A stretch of 54,776 bases of DNA from Methanosarcinales archaeon Methan_01. GTDB lineage: Archaea; Halobacteriota; Methanosarcinia; Methanotrichales; Methanotrichaceae. A model generated the notes under the pieces. That model worked only from the letters and a program-made list of their open reading frames with translations, did no database searches and was not told the DNA's origin. The DNA lies in NCBI GenBank assembly GCA_001602645.1, contig LUYE01000016.1, positions 1 to 54,776 of the forward strand, read 5' to 3'. Below, in pieces: positions 17,507-25,885 of the stretch. Every line of letters starts with the position of its first letter. The stretch's first letter is position 1. The translations under genes were made by a program, and so were the position numbers.

Positions 17507-18760
17507 ATGCTCTACATGACCGGGAAGTATTATCGCATCGGCATGGGCCTGGGGCTGTTCCTCTCGCAGGTCTTCCTCCTCCTGATGACCTCCGCCTTCA
17601 TCCCAGGGGCGGCAGGCCTAGAGGCGAACGAGTACGGCGAGATCGACGATACCCCAGAAGCCCCGAATCCTGCGACCTCCGAAGAGGCGGCGAGCCCTGC
17701 CGTCTCCGAGGGCCCAGAAGCCGATGAGGAGGCCTCGGAGCCGACGGTTCCGTTGGAGGAGCCGAGATCATCTCCCGAGGCGGATGGCTCCGGGGAGGGT
17801 TTGGCGGCCGAGATCGGCTCGTTGGAGACTAACGAGACGACCTCCCCGGAGGAAGAGGCGGCAGAGCCGACGATGGCCGAGGCGATCGTATACGTCTTCA
17901 ACCGAGACGACGACACCCTGAGCATATCCCTCTTCATAGACTCGGAGCTGGCGGGTACCGAGGAGGTCTCCAAGGATAAGGAGAAGAAGTTCGGGAGCTA
18001 TGAGCTCGAGGCCGGATCCCACGACTTCAGGATCAGCTGGTGGGACGATGACACCAAGATGACCTACCAGGAAGATCTAGCAGCCTCGGTGGAGGGAACG
18101 ACGGCGGTCACCCTCTATGCGGCCGAGAACACGGAGCCGGAGGAGTTCGAGGTGACGGTGATGTTGAGGAACGACAACGACGAGGACCTGGAAGCCTACC
18201 TCTACATCGACGGCCTCTACGAGAAGATGAAGACCGCGAAGAAGACGAGCACCACCGACTTCGGCAAGTTCGACATGGAGGAGGGGACCCACGTCCTGGC
18301 GGTGAGGTGGCAGGACCCGGCGACCAAGATCGAGTACGAGAAGAGGAAGACCCTCAGGGTTGACGGAAAGGACGCCGTCACCTTCTACGCCCCGGCGGGG
18401 ATGGCCTTCGAAGGGGCAGAAGAGGCGAAACAGACGACCTCATCGAAGACTTCCAGCCCATCCTCCTCGGCTAAGGCCGAGACCTCATCCGAGGCGAAAG
18501 AGCCGTCGTCCCCGACGAAGGGCGGGGGCGAGGTGGGAGAAGCCTCCGCCAGCCCCGCGGTCGGCGATCAGAAGGAGAGATCGTCAGAATCCCGAGATGT
18601 TGGAGTTGGAGGGGCGGAGACGGTGGAGAAGGCAGATACAGCGATCGGCCGCGAGGCAGAGCCTCATGAAGCGGAAGAGTCGGATTCGTCGCGGGAGACG
18701 ATCCTGATATCCGCCCTCGGGGCGATCCTCGCCATCTACCTCCTATTCTTCAGGCGTTGA
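17507..18760 (+). CDS. Membrane-anchored surface protein with two tandem beta domains
   Basis: A 417-residue protein of unknown function. An N-terminal signal (GMGLGLFLSQVFLLLMTSAF) is followed by an acidic Glu/Ala/Ser/Pro-rich spacer (about 35-120). Two related beta domains of about 90 residues come next. The first runs from AIVYVFNRDDDTLSISLFID to AVTLYA, the second from VTVMLRNDNDEDLEAYLYID to AVTFYA. A second low-complexity Ser/Lys/Glu spacer leads to a C-terminal helix TILISALGAILAIYLLFFRR. ATG 17507 is favoured by AGGTT ten bases upstream; ATG 17516 is also possible. Its stop is 4 bases before the next gene, so the two are co-transcribed. Confidence 0.75.
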   Translation: MLYMTGKYYRIGMGLGLFLSQVFLLLMTSAFIPGAAGLEANEYGEIDDTPEAPNPATSEEAASPAVSEGPEADEEASEPTVPLEEPRSSPEADGSGEGLAAEIGSLETNETTSPEEEAAEPTMAEAIVYVFNRDDDTLSISLFIDSELAGTEEVSKDKEKKFGSYELEAGSHDFRISWWDDDTKMTYQEDLAASVEGTTAVTLYAAENTEPEEFEVTVMLRNDNDEDLEAYLYIDGLYEKMKTAKKTSTTDFGKFDMEEGTHVLAVRWQDPATKIEYEKRKTLRVDGKDAVTFYAPAGMAFEGAEEAKQTTSSKTSSPSSSAKAETSSEAKEPSSPTKGGGEVGEASASPAVGDQKERSSESRDVGVGGAETVEKADTAIGREAEPHEAEESDSSRETILISALGAILAIYLLFFRR

Positions 18761-18764
18761 TCCG

Positions 18765-20318
18765 ATGAGAGTTCTCCTGGCATATCTGCTCCTGACATCG
18801 ATGATCGGGACGGCGGTGGAGTGGGGGGACCGGGTCGAAGGGGAGCTCCGATGGGGAGAGACCCTCCAGCTCGGGGATTATTCCCTGGAGGCTGCGGACT
18901 TCACCCCCGAGGATAAATCGCCGCGGATGGTGATGCTGAACCTTCGGAAGGGTGGAGAGCTGATCGCCACGAGGCCCCTGAAGTCGGGAGAGAGCTTCAC
19001 CATCGACGACGAGGTGATGGTTGTAGCCGGCGATGTTATGATGATAGACTACCTCCTGGACGGGTCGGCGGAGCCGAAGGCATCGGTCTCCCTCCTCCTC
19101 CGAGCGGTCCCCGACCTCCAGATCCGGGTCGTCTCGAAGGAGGATTCTTACCGGGGAGGCGACCGGGCGAAGGTCGAGGTCGAGGTCGAGAACGTCGGAA
19201 TGACGGAGGCGGAGGACGTGAAGCTGGAGGTGAACTTCGACCCCGAGATCGCAGGAGAGAGGTTTTCGATATCGAACCTCGCCCCGGGCGATGTCTGGGA
19301 CGAGGACCCTTCAACCCGGAAGGTCGATCCCCTGGAGGTGAACTTCAGGGTCCCGTCGGTGGCGGGGCCCCAGGTGGTCCGGGTCGAGGCTCGGGCCCGG
19401 TACCTCGACACCGAGGGAGGGGTTCACGAGTCGGTGGGCGGGACGAGCTTCGACCTCTTCGGCCCCCTCAGGGTCTTCAAGTATGCGGATGACGAGATCA
19501 GGTTCGGCGAGGAGAGCTACGTCCACCTCTCCGTCAGCAACGGCGGTGACAGGAGCCTGGTGGTCGCCCTAACCGACTCGGCGGGTCGAGATTTTAAGAC
19601 GGATTCCTCCCTGGAATGGAAGATGACGATACCGCCGGGGGAGAGCAGAACCGCCAGCTACACCGTCGATGCTAAGAAGCCTGGGGATGGGCAGACCCTC
19701 CCGCCCGCCGAGGCCACCTACTCCGTCGACGGCACTATTTATAAGGTCAAGTCGTCGAGCCCCGTCGTCGATGTCATCGGACCTCTGGTGGAGGTGGCCA
19801 AAGGTGCATCCTCCGCCAGAGTCAGGCCGGGGGAGACGGTGACGGTGACGGTGACCGCAAAGAACGTCGGGAACCGGAGGACGAAAGCCTCTCTGAAGGA
19901 GACCGTCCCGGCATGGGCGACCCTCGTCGCGGGGGAGACGGAGATCAACCCTCTCCTCTTGCCAGGGGAGGAGGCGGCGATCGTCTACACCATATCCTGC
20001 CGGGATCCGGGTAGCTACGAGATCCCGGCGACGGCCGTCTGTTACCGGGACGACCGAGGAACCGCCTGCACCCTGGAATCCTCGCAGCTGAGGATAGCCG
20101 TAGAGGAGGAGGAAGAGGAAGCTCCGACCGACGATGGCGGTATGGGGGCCGCCCCGGAGGAAGCCCCCATCCCTTCCGGTCAGGTCGAGGGGACAGCATA
20201 TAAAGGCGATATCAGCAGGGCCGGCGGCCGGGACGAAGTCGCTCGCGATCCTCGGATCTTCTGGGCCCTGCCGGCTCTGATCCTGATCATATTCATCGCC
20301 TTCGATCGCTACCTATGA
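18765..20318 (+). CDS. Membrane-anchored S-layer-type protein with CARDB/NEW3-like domains
   Basis: A 517-residue protein with a signal peptide at 1-18, a small N-terminal beta domain, then repeated immunoglobulin-like domains. KVEVEVENVGMTEAEDVKLE and VTVTVTAKNVGNRRTKASLK are the edge strands typical of CARDB/NEW3-like modules in archaeal surface proteins (COG1361 group). A Glu-rich spacer (about 450-480) precedes the C-terminal membrane helix FWALPALILIIFIAFDRYL, so the protein faces outwards on the cell membrane. It probably takes part in envelope architecture or binds a partner; no enzyme motif is present. It directly follows the tandem-domain surface protein. Confidence 0.78.
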   Translation: MRVLLAYLLLTSMIGTAVEWGDRVEGELRWGETLQLGDYSLEAADFTPEDKSPRMVMLNLRKGGELIATRPLKSGESFTIDDEVMVVAGDVMMIDYLLDGSAEPKASVSLLLRAVPDLQIRVVSKEDSYRGGDRAKVEVEVENVGMTEAEDVKLEVNFDPEIAGERFSISNLAPGDVWDEDPSTRKVDPLEVNFRVPSVAGPQVVRVEARARYLDTEGGVHESVGGTSFDLFGPLRVFKYADDEIRFGEESYVHLSVSNGGDRSLVVALTDSAGRDFKTDSSLEWKMTIPPGESRTASYTVDAKKPGDGQTLPPAEATYSVDGTIYKVKSSSPVVDVIGPLVEVAKGASSARVRPGETVTVTVTAKNVGNRRTKASLKETVPAWATLVAGETEINPLLLPGEEAAIVYTISCRDPGSYEIPATAVCYRDDRGTACTLESSQLRIAVEEEEEEAPTDDGGMGAAPEEAPIPSGQVEGTAYKGDISRAGGRDEVARDPRIFWALPALILIIFIAFDRYL

Positions 20319-20344
20319 AATTAAATTAAAATGATTTGATTTAA

Positions 20345-21544
20345 ATGAGACCCGACGATCCTCGCCACTTTCGGGCAGCCTCCTCAAGCCGCCCCGCCAT
20401 CGCCGCCGCCCTCCTGGGGGGGGCTCTGGTGGTCCTGATGCTCCAGCCCGCCCTCGGCCAGGCGCCGGACCTCTCGTGGGAGAAGTCCTTCGGCGGACCG
20501 GGGGACGAAAGGGGGATCTCCCTCCTGGAGACGGCCGACTCCAGCCTGGCGGTCGTCGGCTACACCTCCTCCAAAGGAGACGGTGGCAGGGACCTCTGGC
20601 TGATCAAGACCGATTCGGAGGGGGAGCTGGAGTGGGATCGGGCGATCGGAGGCCCCGGCGACGAGGAGGGGTGGTCCCTCCTGGGGACGGAGGACGGATA
20701 TGTCATCGCTGGGGTCTCGGGCTCCGGGGAGGCCGGCGGAAAGGACCTCCTCCTCGTCAAGACCTACTCCGACGGCTACGAGAGGTGGACGAAGACCTTC
20801 GGAGGTCCGGGCGACGACTGGGGGGTCGCCGCGGTGAAGACGGAGGCGGGATACGTCGTCGCCGGGTCCACCACCTCCCGAGGCTCCGGAGGCTCTGACG
20901 GCTGGATCCTTCTGGTCGACCCCGACGGAAACCTGGTGTGGGAGGTCGCCATCGGCGGCTCGAAGAACGACGGATTTTCGTCGATCGTGGAGGTGGAAGA
21001 CGGCTACGTCGCCGTTGGGACCACCGAGTCCTACGGGGCGGGAGGGAGGGACGTCTGGCTAGTCAAGGCCGACGGCGAGGGGAAGAGGGTATGGGAGAAG
21101 ACCTTCGGGAAGGACGGCGACGAGAGGGGGAACTCCGTCCTGAAGATGGCGGACGGCTATATCATCGTCGGGACATCGTCCGCCGATGCCCCGGGTGGAA
21201 GGGACCTCCTCCTCCTCAAAACCGACCTGGAGGGCGAGAAGGTCTGGGAGGAGACGATCGGGGGCCCCGGCGAAGACGGCGGCTGGCAGGCCCTGGTGGA
21301 TGAGGACGGCGGCATCGTCGTCGTCGGCTACACCAGGGGGGCTGGCGACGAGGATATCTGGCTCCTGAAGGTCAGCTCCGTCGGCGAAAAGCTCTGGGAT
21401 GACGCCTTCGGGGGGGAGGGCTTCGACCTCGGAAGGTCGATCGTCCCGACGAAGGACGGGGGATGGGCGATGACCGGCTGGACGGAATCCGGGGGCCCGA
21501 GGGGCCAGGACCTCTGGCTCGGAAAGGTCGAGAGGGGAGGATGA
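20345..21544 (+). CDS. Secreted seven-repeat beta-propeller protein
   Basis: A 399-residue exported protein. A long basic N-terminus and hydrophobic core (AAALLGGALVVLMLQPALG) form the signal. Seven repeats of about 50 residues follow, each reading W.K.FGG.GDD.G.S....DGY...G.T.S.G.GG.D.WL.K.D..G, starting near residues 46, 98, 149, 200, 251, 302 and 352. Seven such units make one closed propeller. No catalytic or anchor motif is seen, so binding or scaffolding is the likely role. An AT-rich block reaches to the ATG, so the message may be leaderless. Its stop overlaps the methyltransferase start (ATGA). Confidence 0.8.
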   Translation: MRPDDPRHFRAASSSRPAIAAALLGGALVVLMLQPALGQAPDLSWEKSFGGPGDERGISLLETADSSLAVVGYTSSKGDGGRDLWLIKTDSEGELEWDRAIGGPGDEEGWSLLGTEDGYVIAGVSGSGEAGGKDLLLVKTYSDGYERWTKTFGGPGDDWGVAAVKTEAGYVVAGSTTSRGSGGSDGWILLVDPDGNLVWEVAIGGSKNDGFSSIVEVEDGYVAVGTTESYGAGGRDVWLVKADGEGKRVWEKTFGKDGDERGNSVLKMADGYIIVGTSSADAPGGRDLLLLKTDLEGEKVWEETIGGPGEDGGWQALVDEDGGIVVVGYTRGAGDEDIWLLKVSSVGEKLWDDAFGGEGFDLGRSIVPTKDGGWAMTGWTESGGPRGQDLWLGKVERGG

Positions 21545-22221
21545 TGGACGGTCCCCGAAGGGGGGCCAGGGCCCCCAGCAGGCCCGCCGGGGGCCTTGGT
21601 GAAGGCACCGAAGGGGTCTATCCCCCCGCCGAGGACACCCACCTCCTCCTCGCCGCCTCCCTGAAGGAGGTGGCCCCCGAGGATGCCGTCCTGGAGATCG
21701 GGTGCGGCAGCGGCATAATATCGAAGGCCCTCCGCCACCGGGCCCGGTGGGTCGTCGCCACCGACGTCAACCCCGCCGCCTTGCGTCGCCTCCGGCGGGA
21801 GGGAGTCGAGGTCCTCCGGGCCGACCTCTTCGCCGGGATCCGGGGGAGGTTCGACCTCGTCCTCTTCAACCCACCGTACCTGCCCACCGAGGAGGACGAG
21901 GTCCTGGCGGGGTGGATCAACTTCGCCTTCGACGGCGGAAAGACGGGCAGAGAGACGATAGGCCGGTTCCTGGAGGGGCTGAGAGATCGCTTGGTGCCGG
22001 AGAGGGGGCGCGCCCTCCTAGTCGTCTCAAGCCTCAGCGGCCCCGATGAGGTCGAGGAGAAAGCGCGATCTTTGGGGCTTACGGTCGAGGTGGTCGCTCG
22101 CGAGAGGTGGTTCTTCGAGGAGCTTTTGGTCGTGAGGCTCTCCCCCACCCCGTCGGCTGGGGCTGGGGGCTGCCCGGGACGGGGCTTTGCCACTGGCCGA
22201 GATCTTCGCGAACCAATTTAG
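21541..22221 (+). CDS. HemK2/Mtq2-like protein-glutamine N5-methyltransferase
   Basis: A 226-residue SAM-dependent methyltransferase of the archaeal HemK2/Mtq2 type, which methylates the Gln of the GGQ loop in release factor aRF1. The SAM site is VLEIGCGSGIISKAL, the acidic residue ends strand 2 in VVATDVNP, and the diagnostic catalytic motif is FNPPYLPT. The first 25 residues are low-complexity Gly/Ala/Pro/Arg, and the last 24 (Gly-rich) extend beyond the usual end. The ATG at 21541 overlaps the stop of the propeller gene; the internal ATG at 21544 is equivalent. Coupling to a surface-protein gene is unusual. Confidence 0.82.
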   Translation: MMDGPRRGARAPSRPAGGLGEGTEGVYPPAEDTHLLLAASLKEVAPEDAVLEIGCGSGIISKALRHRARWVVATDVNPAALRRLRREGVEVLRADLFAGIRGRFDLVLFNPPYLPTEEDEVLAGWINFAFDGGKTGRETIGRFLEGLRDRLVPERGRALLVVSSLSGPDEVEEKARSLGLTVEVVARERWFFEELLVVRLSPTPSAGAGGCPGRGFATGRDLREPI

Positions 22222-22483
22222 GATTACATGATGGATACAGATTAAATGATATTATTGTAATGAAAAATAGTTTTTCCAGCGGCATCACTGACGAAATGCC
22301 GATGGGAACTGGACAATCGAAGTAAAAGATTTACCGCCATCCTCATATAGTCTTGGATCGAGACCGTAGCAGAAATATCTCCGGGTGATCGATCCCCGCA
22401 GTTTTGCCAGTTGATAGCAATAATGCCGTAATTCAATAAACTTATATGGGTGAACAACAACGTGTTATAGCAGAGGTAATCTC
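22222..22483 (+). promoter_or_regulatory. Intergenic region with TATA box for the first DUF1699 gene
   Basis: 262 bases, AT-richer than its neighbours, with no gene. AACTTATATGG at 22438-22448 is a TATA box 36 bases before the DUF1699 start. GAGGTAATCTC just before the ATG contains the ribosome-binding site. An earlier AT-rich patch (ATTAAATGATATTATTG, near 22242) may be a second promoter or an upstream control site. Confidence 0.5.
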
Positions 22484-22888
22484 ATGATGAAGATCAGAGT
22501 CGTCAGTTCGAAGAAGGAGATAGACCAGCTCAACCGGAATGAACAGATGATCCACCTGGCCTTTAGAGCGTCCAACACCGACATATTCAGGCTCCTCCAG
22601 GCCTGTCCCAGGCTGAGAGCGATCCAGGTCCCATCCTCCTACTACAAGACCATGTCCCACGCGGGCCAGATGTTCTTGGAGATGCAGGGGATAGAGATCG
22701 TCGAGGGGGACGTCTGGGGCCACCGGAAGGACATAGACGAATACTACACCGTAGACGACAAGGTGATAGAGAGGATAAACAGCCTCCAATCCGAGGGGAT
22801 GAACCACGACGAGATCGCCAGCAAAGTCTCGAGGGAGTCGAAGCTATCGCCGGCCATGGTCAAGTACATGATAAAACAGGCGACCTGA
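22484..22888 (+). CDS. DUF1699 family protein, first copy
   Basis: A 134-residue protein of the Methanosarcinales-restricted DUF1699 family (function unknown). It starts MMKIRVVSSKKEIDQL. The conserved block is RLRAIQVPSSYYKTM and IEIVEGDVWGHRKDIDEYY. The C-terminal 40 residues (INSLQSEGMNHDEIASKVSR) look like a helix-turn-helix with the pattern of a resolvase-type recognition helix, so nucleic-acid binding is plausible. It is about 65 percent identical by eye to the second copy 177 bases downstream. Confidence 0.85.
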   Translation: MMKIRVVSSKKEIDQLNRNEQMIHLAFRASNTDIFRLLQACPRLRAIQVPSSYYKTMSHAGQMFLEMQGIEIVEGDVWGHRKDIDEYYTVDDKVIERINSLQSEGMNHDEIASKVSRESKLSPAMVKYMIKQAT

Positions 22889-23065
22889 GGAAGCCGGAAT
22901 GTCTCCATCCACTGCCGCGCCGACGGCTATCGCCCCATTACAGTCGGGGTTCCTGGGGGGATTGGTCCGACGGCGTCTCGGAGGAGGCGTTGCGGCCTCC
23001 TGCCGCCATTTCGACGGCATCAAGGGCGGCTTCATAGATACCGTTCTTGGTTTGGAGGGTCGTAT

Positions 23066-23470
23066 ATGATAAAGATCAGGATCGTCAGTTCAAAAGATGA
23101 TATAAACGACCTCACGAGGAGCGATCATACAGTTCATCTGGCCTACAGGGCCACCAGCACCGACATGTTCAGGCTCCTCCAGTACAGTCCCCGGCTCCGC
23201 GCCGTCCAGGTCCCGCCCTCGTACTACAGGAATATGCCCAACACCGCCCGGGCCTTCCTGGAGACTCAGGGGGTGGAGATCATCGAGGGAGACGTCTGGG
23301 GTCATCGAAAGGACATCGACGAGTACTTCGTCGTCGACGACGAGATGATAGGGAGGATAACAGACCTCCAGTCAGGCGGCCTGAAAGTCGAAGAGATCTC
23401 ATCGAGGATATGCTGGGAGTCGAAGCTATCGCCGGCAATGGTCAACTACATCATCAAGCAGAGGACTTGA
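23066..23470 (+). CDS. DUF1699 family protein, second copy
   Basis: A 134-residue paralogue of the preceding gene, exactly the same length and collinear throughout. It starts MIKIRIVSSKDDINDL and contains RLRAVQVPPSYYRNM and EGDVWGHRKDIDEYF. Differences cluster in the N-terminal helix and the putative HTH (GLKVEEISSRICWES versus GMNHDEIASKVSRES), suggesting that specificity has diverged. GGAGGG lies upstream of the ATG. No clear TATA box was found in the 177-base gap, so it may be read from the first promoter. Confidence 0.85.
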   Translation: MIKIRIVSSKDDINDLTRSDHTVHLAYRATSTDMFRLLQYSPRLRAVQVPPSYYRNMPNTARAFLETQGVEIIEGDVWGHRKDIDEYFVVDDEMIGRITDLQSGGLKVEEISSRICWESKLSPAMVNYIIKQRT

Positions 23471-23539
23471 TGCGGCACTGGCCGACGATCCTTCCCCCTT
23501 CTCCCGGTGGGCAGCAGAGCGGCCTCCCTTAGGAGACCT

Positions 23540-24502
23540 CTACTCCTCTTTTCTATCGTCCTCTTCGCGAGCGGCGAGGCCATCCAGCATCTCCACCATC
23601 CGGTCAAGAACCTCGACGACCCCGGCGCCGCTTGTGGTGGACATCGCCATCTCGGCCCCCTCGTAGCCGGCGAGGTCGACCTTGTTCGCCACCACCAGAA
23701 CCGGAAGGCGGAGCCAGCTTTTGACGTCGGCGAGGAGGCGGAGCTGCTCCTCTAAAGAGAAGCCGCAGTACTCGCTCGGGTCGAGGATGAAGAGGACGGC
23801 GCCCCGAAGGTGTCTCAGGGCCGCTACCGCCTGAAGCTCGATCTCGTTCCTCGCAGAGAGAGGGCGATCGAGGAGGCCCGGGGTGTCCACCACCTGATAC
23901 CTCTGGTGGCCCCGGATGAAGTGGCCCACCCCCACCCCCCGCGTCGTGAAAGGATAGCTGGCGATCTCGGGCCTCGCTCCGGTGACGGAGGATATGAAGC
24001 TCGACTTCCCGACGTTCGGGTATCCGGCGACGATGATGGCGGGGAGGTCGGGATCGACCGTCGGCATCAGCCTCAGCCTCTGGCGGGCGTCGTTGAGGAA
24101 GAGGAGGTCAGGATCTATCGACTTCATCACCGAGGCCATCCTCCCGAAGGCGGCCCTCCTGATGGAAGGCTTATCCGGGGCACTCTTCATCCTCGTCAGG
24201 TGGTCCCTGGTGATCGACCTGATGGTGGAGGCGGCCCAGGATACCCGGGATAGATGGATCCTCATCTCGTCCACCCCCACGGCGGCGTCGACTAGGTCGT
24301 GGTAGAAGGGGGGGATGTTCATGAAGGAGGGGTACTTTCGGACCAGGTTTGACAGGTTGTCGGATAGGATGTTTCCGGCGGTCATCAGCATCGCCTCGTC
24401 CTTCTTCTGTCCTGTGGCCGCCCTCTTCGACCGTCTGAAAGCCCGGTCCACCAGCTCTTGGGACGTGGGGACGGTAGGAAGCTTTTCGAACATAACCGCC
24501 AT
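23540..24502 (-). CDS. NOG1-type GTPase
   Basis: A 320-residue GTPase of the archaeal NOG1 family, linked to large ribosomal subunit assembly. The N-terminal helical domain begins MAVMFEKLPTVPTSQELVDR. The G domain has GYPNVGKSSFISS (G1), ASYPFTTRGVGVGHF (G2), VVDTPGLLDRP (G3) and VVANKVDL (G4). The open frame extends 18 codons upstream, but ATG 24502 matches family starts and has AAAGGAGCG before it. Its minus-strand TATA (complement of CAAATAAAATG, 24553-24563) lies back to back with the gar1 promoter. Confidence 0.92.
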   Translation of the reverse strand: MAVMFEKLPTVPTSQELVDRAFRRSKRAATGQKKDEAMLMTAGNILSDNLSNLVRKYPSFMNIPPFYHDLVDAAVGVDEMRIHLSRVSWAASTIRSITRDHLTRMKSAPDKPSIRRAAFGRMASVMKSIDPDLLFLNDARQRLRLMPTVDPDLPAIIVAGYPNVGKSSFISSVTGARPEIASYPFTTRGVGVGHFIRGHQRYQVVDTPGLLDRPLSARNEIELQAVAALRHLRGAVLFILDPSEYCGFSLEEQLRLLADVKSWLRLPVLVVANKVDLAGYEGAEMAMSTTSGAGVVEVLDRMVEMLDGLAAREEDDRKEE

Positions 24503-24574
24503 GGACGCTCCTTTGAGGAGATAAACTTTGAGTCCCTGGGGCGGAAATCTCATCAAATAAAATGTTTGCGGAAC

Positions 24575-24584
24575 CTTTATATAC
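24575..24584 (+). promoter_or_regulatory. TATA box of the gar1-tfb operon
   Basis: CTTTATATAC, preceded by GCGGAAC as a likely B-recognition element, 35 bases before the gar1 TTG. It shares a short AT-rich segment with the divergent NOG1 promoter (24553-24563). Confidence 0.65.
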
Positions 24585-24618
24585 GATGATCCCGAACAAG
24601 TTGGGGTGAGGTGACCGG

Positions 24619-24894
24619 TTGAAGAGGTTGGGCACCACCCATCACTCCGTCCAGAAGAAGTTGATAGTGCGCGTTGAAGCCAGCGTTGAAAGGAAGGAAG
24701 AGCTACCGAAGATCAATTCTGTCGTCGTAGATCAAAAGAAATCCAAGATCGGCCGGGTTTTTGACATATTCGGTCCGACGGATCGGCCCTACATCGTCGT
24801 CAAACCCTATCGAAACGTCGATCCGGCAGTTCACCTGGGAAAAAGACTCTATTTCGAGGAGCGCGGATTTGGTGGAAGAAATAGAAAAGATTAG
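24619..24894 (+). CDS. Gar1-like H/ACA RNP protein
   Basis: A 91-residue Gar1, the H/ACA box ribonucleoprotein subunit that helps Cbf5 release substrate RNA during guided pseudouridylation. The beta-barrel core is visible as [20 protein letters not shown] and [13 protein letters not shown]. The start is TTG at 24619 behind GAGGTGA; a TTG three codons later is possible. Its 3' end overlaps the tfb start by about 23 bases. The gar1-tfb arrangement is, as I recall, conserved in euryarchaea. Confidence 0.88.
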   Translation: MKRLGTTHHSVQKKLIVRVEASVERKEELPKINSVVVDQKKSKIGRVFDIFGPTDRPYIVVKPYRNVDPAVHLGKRLYFEERGFGGRNRKD

Positions 24895-25885
24895 GGAGAT
24901 TGAACGGTCTGAGAAGGAGAAGATCCAGGAGAAGATCAAGCTCAGGCGGGAGAAGGAGAAGGTAGACGAGTTCGAGAAGTTCATCGTCGAGTGCCCTGAG
25001 TGCGGTAGCCACGCCCTCGTCCACGACTACGAGAGGGCGGAGCTGGTCTGCTCCGACTGCGGCCTTGTCATCGACGAGAACTTCATCGACCAGGGGCCTG
25101 AGTGGAGGGCCTTCGACCACGACCAGAGGATGAAGAGGTCGAGGGTCGGCGCTCCCATGACCTACACCATCCACGACAAGGGGCTCTCGACGATGATAGA
25201 CTGGAGGAACCGGGACTCCTACGGCAAGACCATATCATCCAAGAACCGGGCCCAGCTCTACCGCCTCCGAAAGTGGCAGCGGCGGATCCGGGTCAGCAAC
25301 GCCACCGAGCGGAACCTCGCCTTCGCGCTCTCCGAGCTGGACAGGATGGCCTCGGCCCTGGGCCTCTCCCGGAACGTGAGGGAGACGGCCGCGGTGATCT
25401 ACAGAAAGGCCGTCGACAAGAACCTGATCAGGGGGAGGAGCATCGAGGGGGTCGCCGCCGCCGCCCTCTACGCCGCCTGCCGGCAGTGCAACGTTCCTAG
25501 GACCTTAGACGAGATCGCCGAGGTATCGAGGGTTTCGAGGAAGGAGATCGGGAGGACCTACAGGTTCGTATCGAGGGAGCTGGCCCTGAAGCTGATGCCG
25601 ACGAGCCCCATCGACTACATACCCCGGTTCTGCTCCGGGCTGAGCCTAAAAGGCGAGGTCCAGGCGAAGGGGATCGAGATCCTCCGCCAGGCGGCGGAGA
25701 AGGAGCTGACGAGCGGCAGGGGCCCCACGGGGGTCGCGGCGGCGGCGATCTACATCGCCTCGATCCTCTGCGGCGACCGGAGGACCCAGCGGGAGGTGGC
25801 GGACGTCGCGGGGGTGACGGAGGTCACCATCCGGAACCGCTACAAGGAGCTGGCCGAGGAGCTGGGGATCGAGATCATCCTCTGA
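24872..25885 (+). CDS. tfb: Transcription initiation factor B (TFB)
   Basis: A 337-residue TFB that bridges TBP-bound TATA DNA and RNA polymerase. After a charged coiled N-terminus comes the zinc ribbon CPECGSH...CSDCG (about 41-64). The B-reader follows, with DQGPEWRAF and [17 protein letters not shown]. Two cyclin-fold repeats follow (about 140-235 and 236-330), the second ending in [17 protein letters not shown], the BRE-binding HTH. GTG 24872 (or TTG 24869) is chosen because GAGGAG lies nine bases before it; the longer frame to 24761 would overlap most of gar1. It converges with truA; their coding ends overlap by 11 bases. Confidence 0.94.
   Translation: MEEIEKIREIERSEKEKIQEKIKLRREKEKVDEFEKFIVECPECGSHALVHDYERAELVCSDCGLVIDENFIDQGPEWRAFDHDQRMKRSRVGAPMTYTIHDKGLSTMIDWRNRDSYGKTISSKNRAQLYRLRKWQRRIRVSNATERNLAFALSELDRMASALGLSRNVRETAAVIYRKAVDKNLIRGRSIEGVAAAALYAACRQCNVPRTLDEIAEVSRVSRKEIGRTYRFVSRELALKLMPTSPIDYIPRFCSGLSLKGEVQAKGIEILRQAAEKELTSGRGPTGVAAAAIYIASILCGDRRTQREVADVAGVTEVTIRNRYKELAEELGIEIIL

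Noticed and set aside
17620-17880. Glu/Ala/Ser/Pro-rich stretch as a possible repeat array
   Set aside because: It is a low-complexity linker in a surface protein, not a periodic repeat.
24761-24871. Longer tfb start overlapping most of gar1
   Set aside because: The residues are the out-of-frame reading of gar1; GAGGAG precedes the GTG/TTG at 24869-24872.
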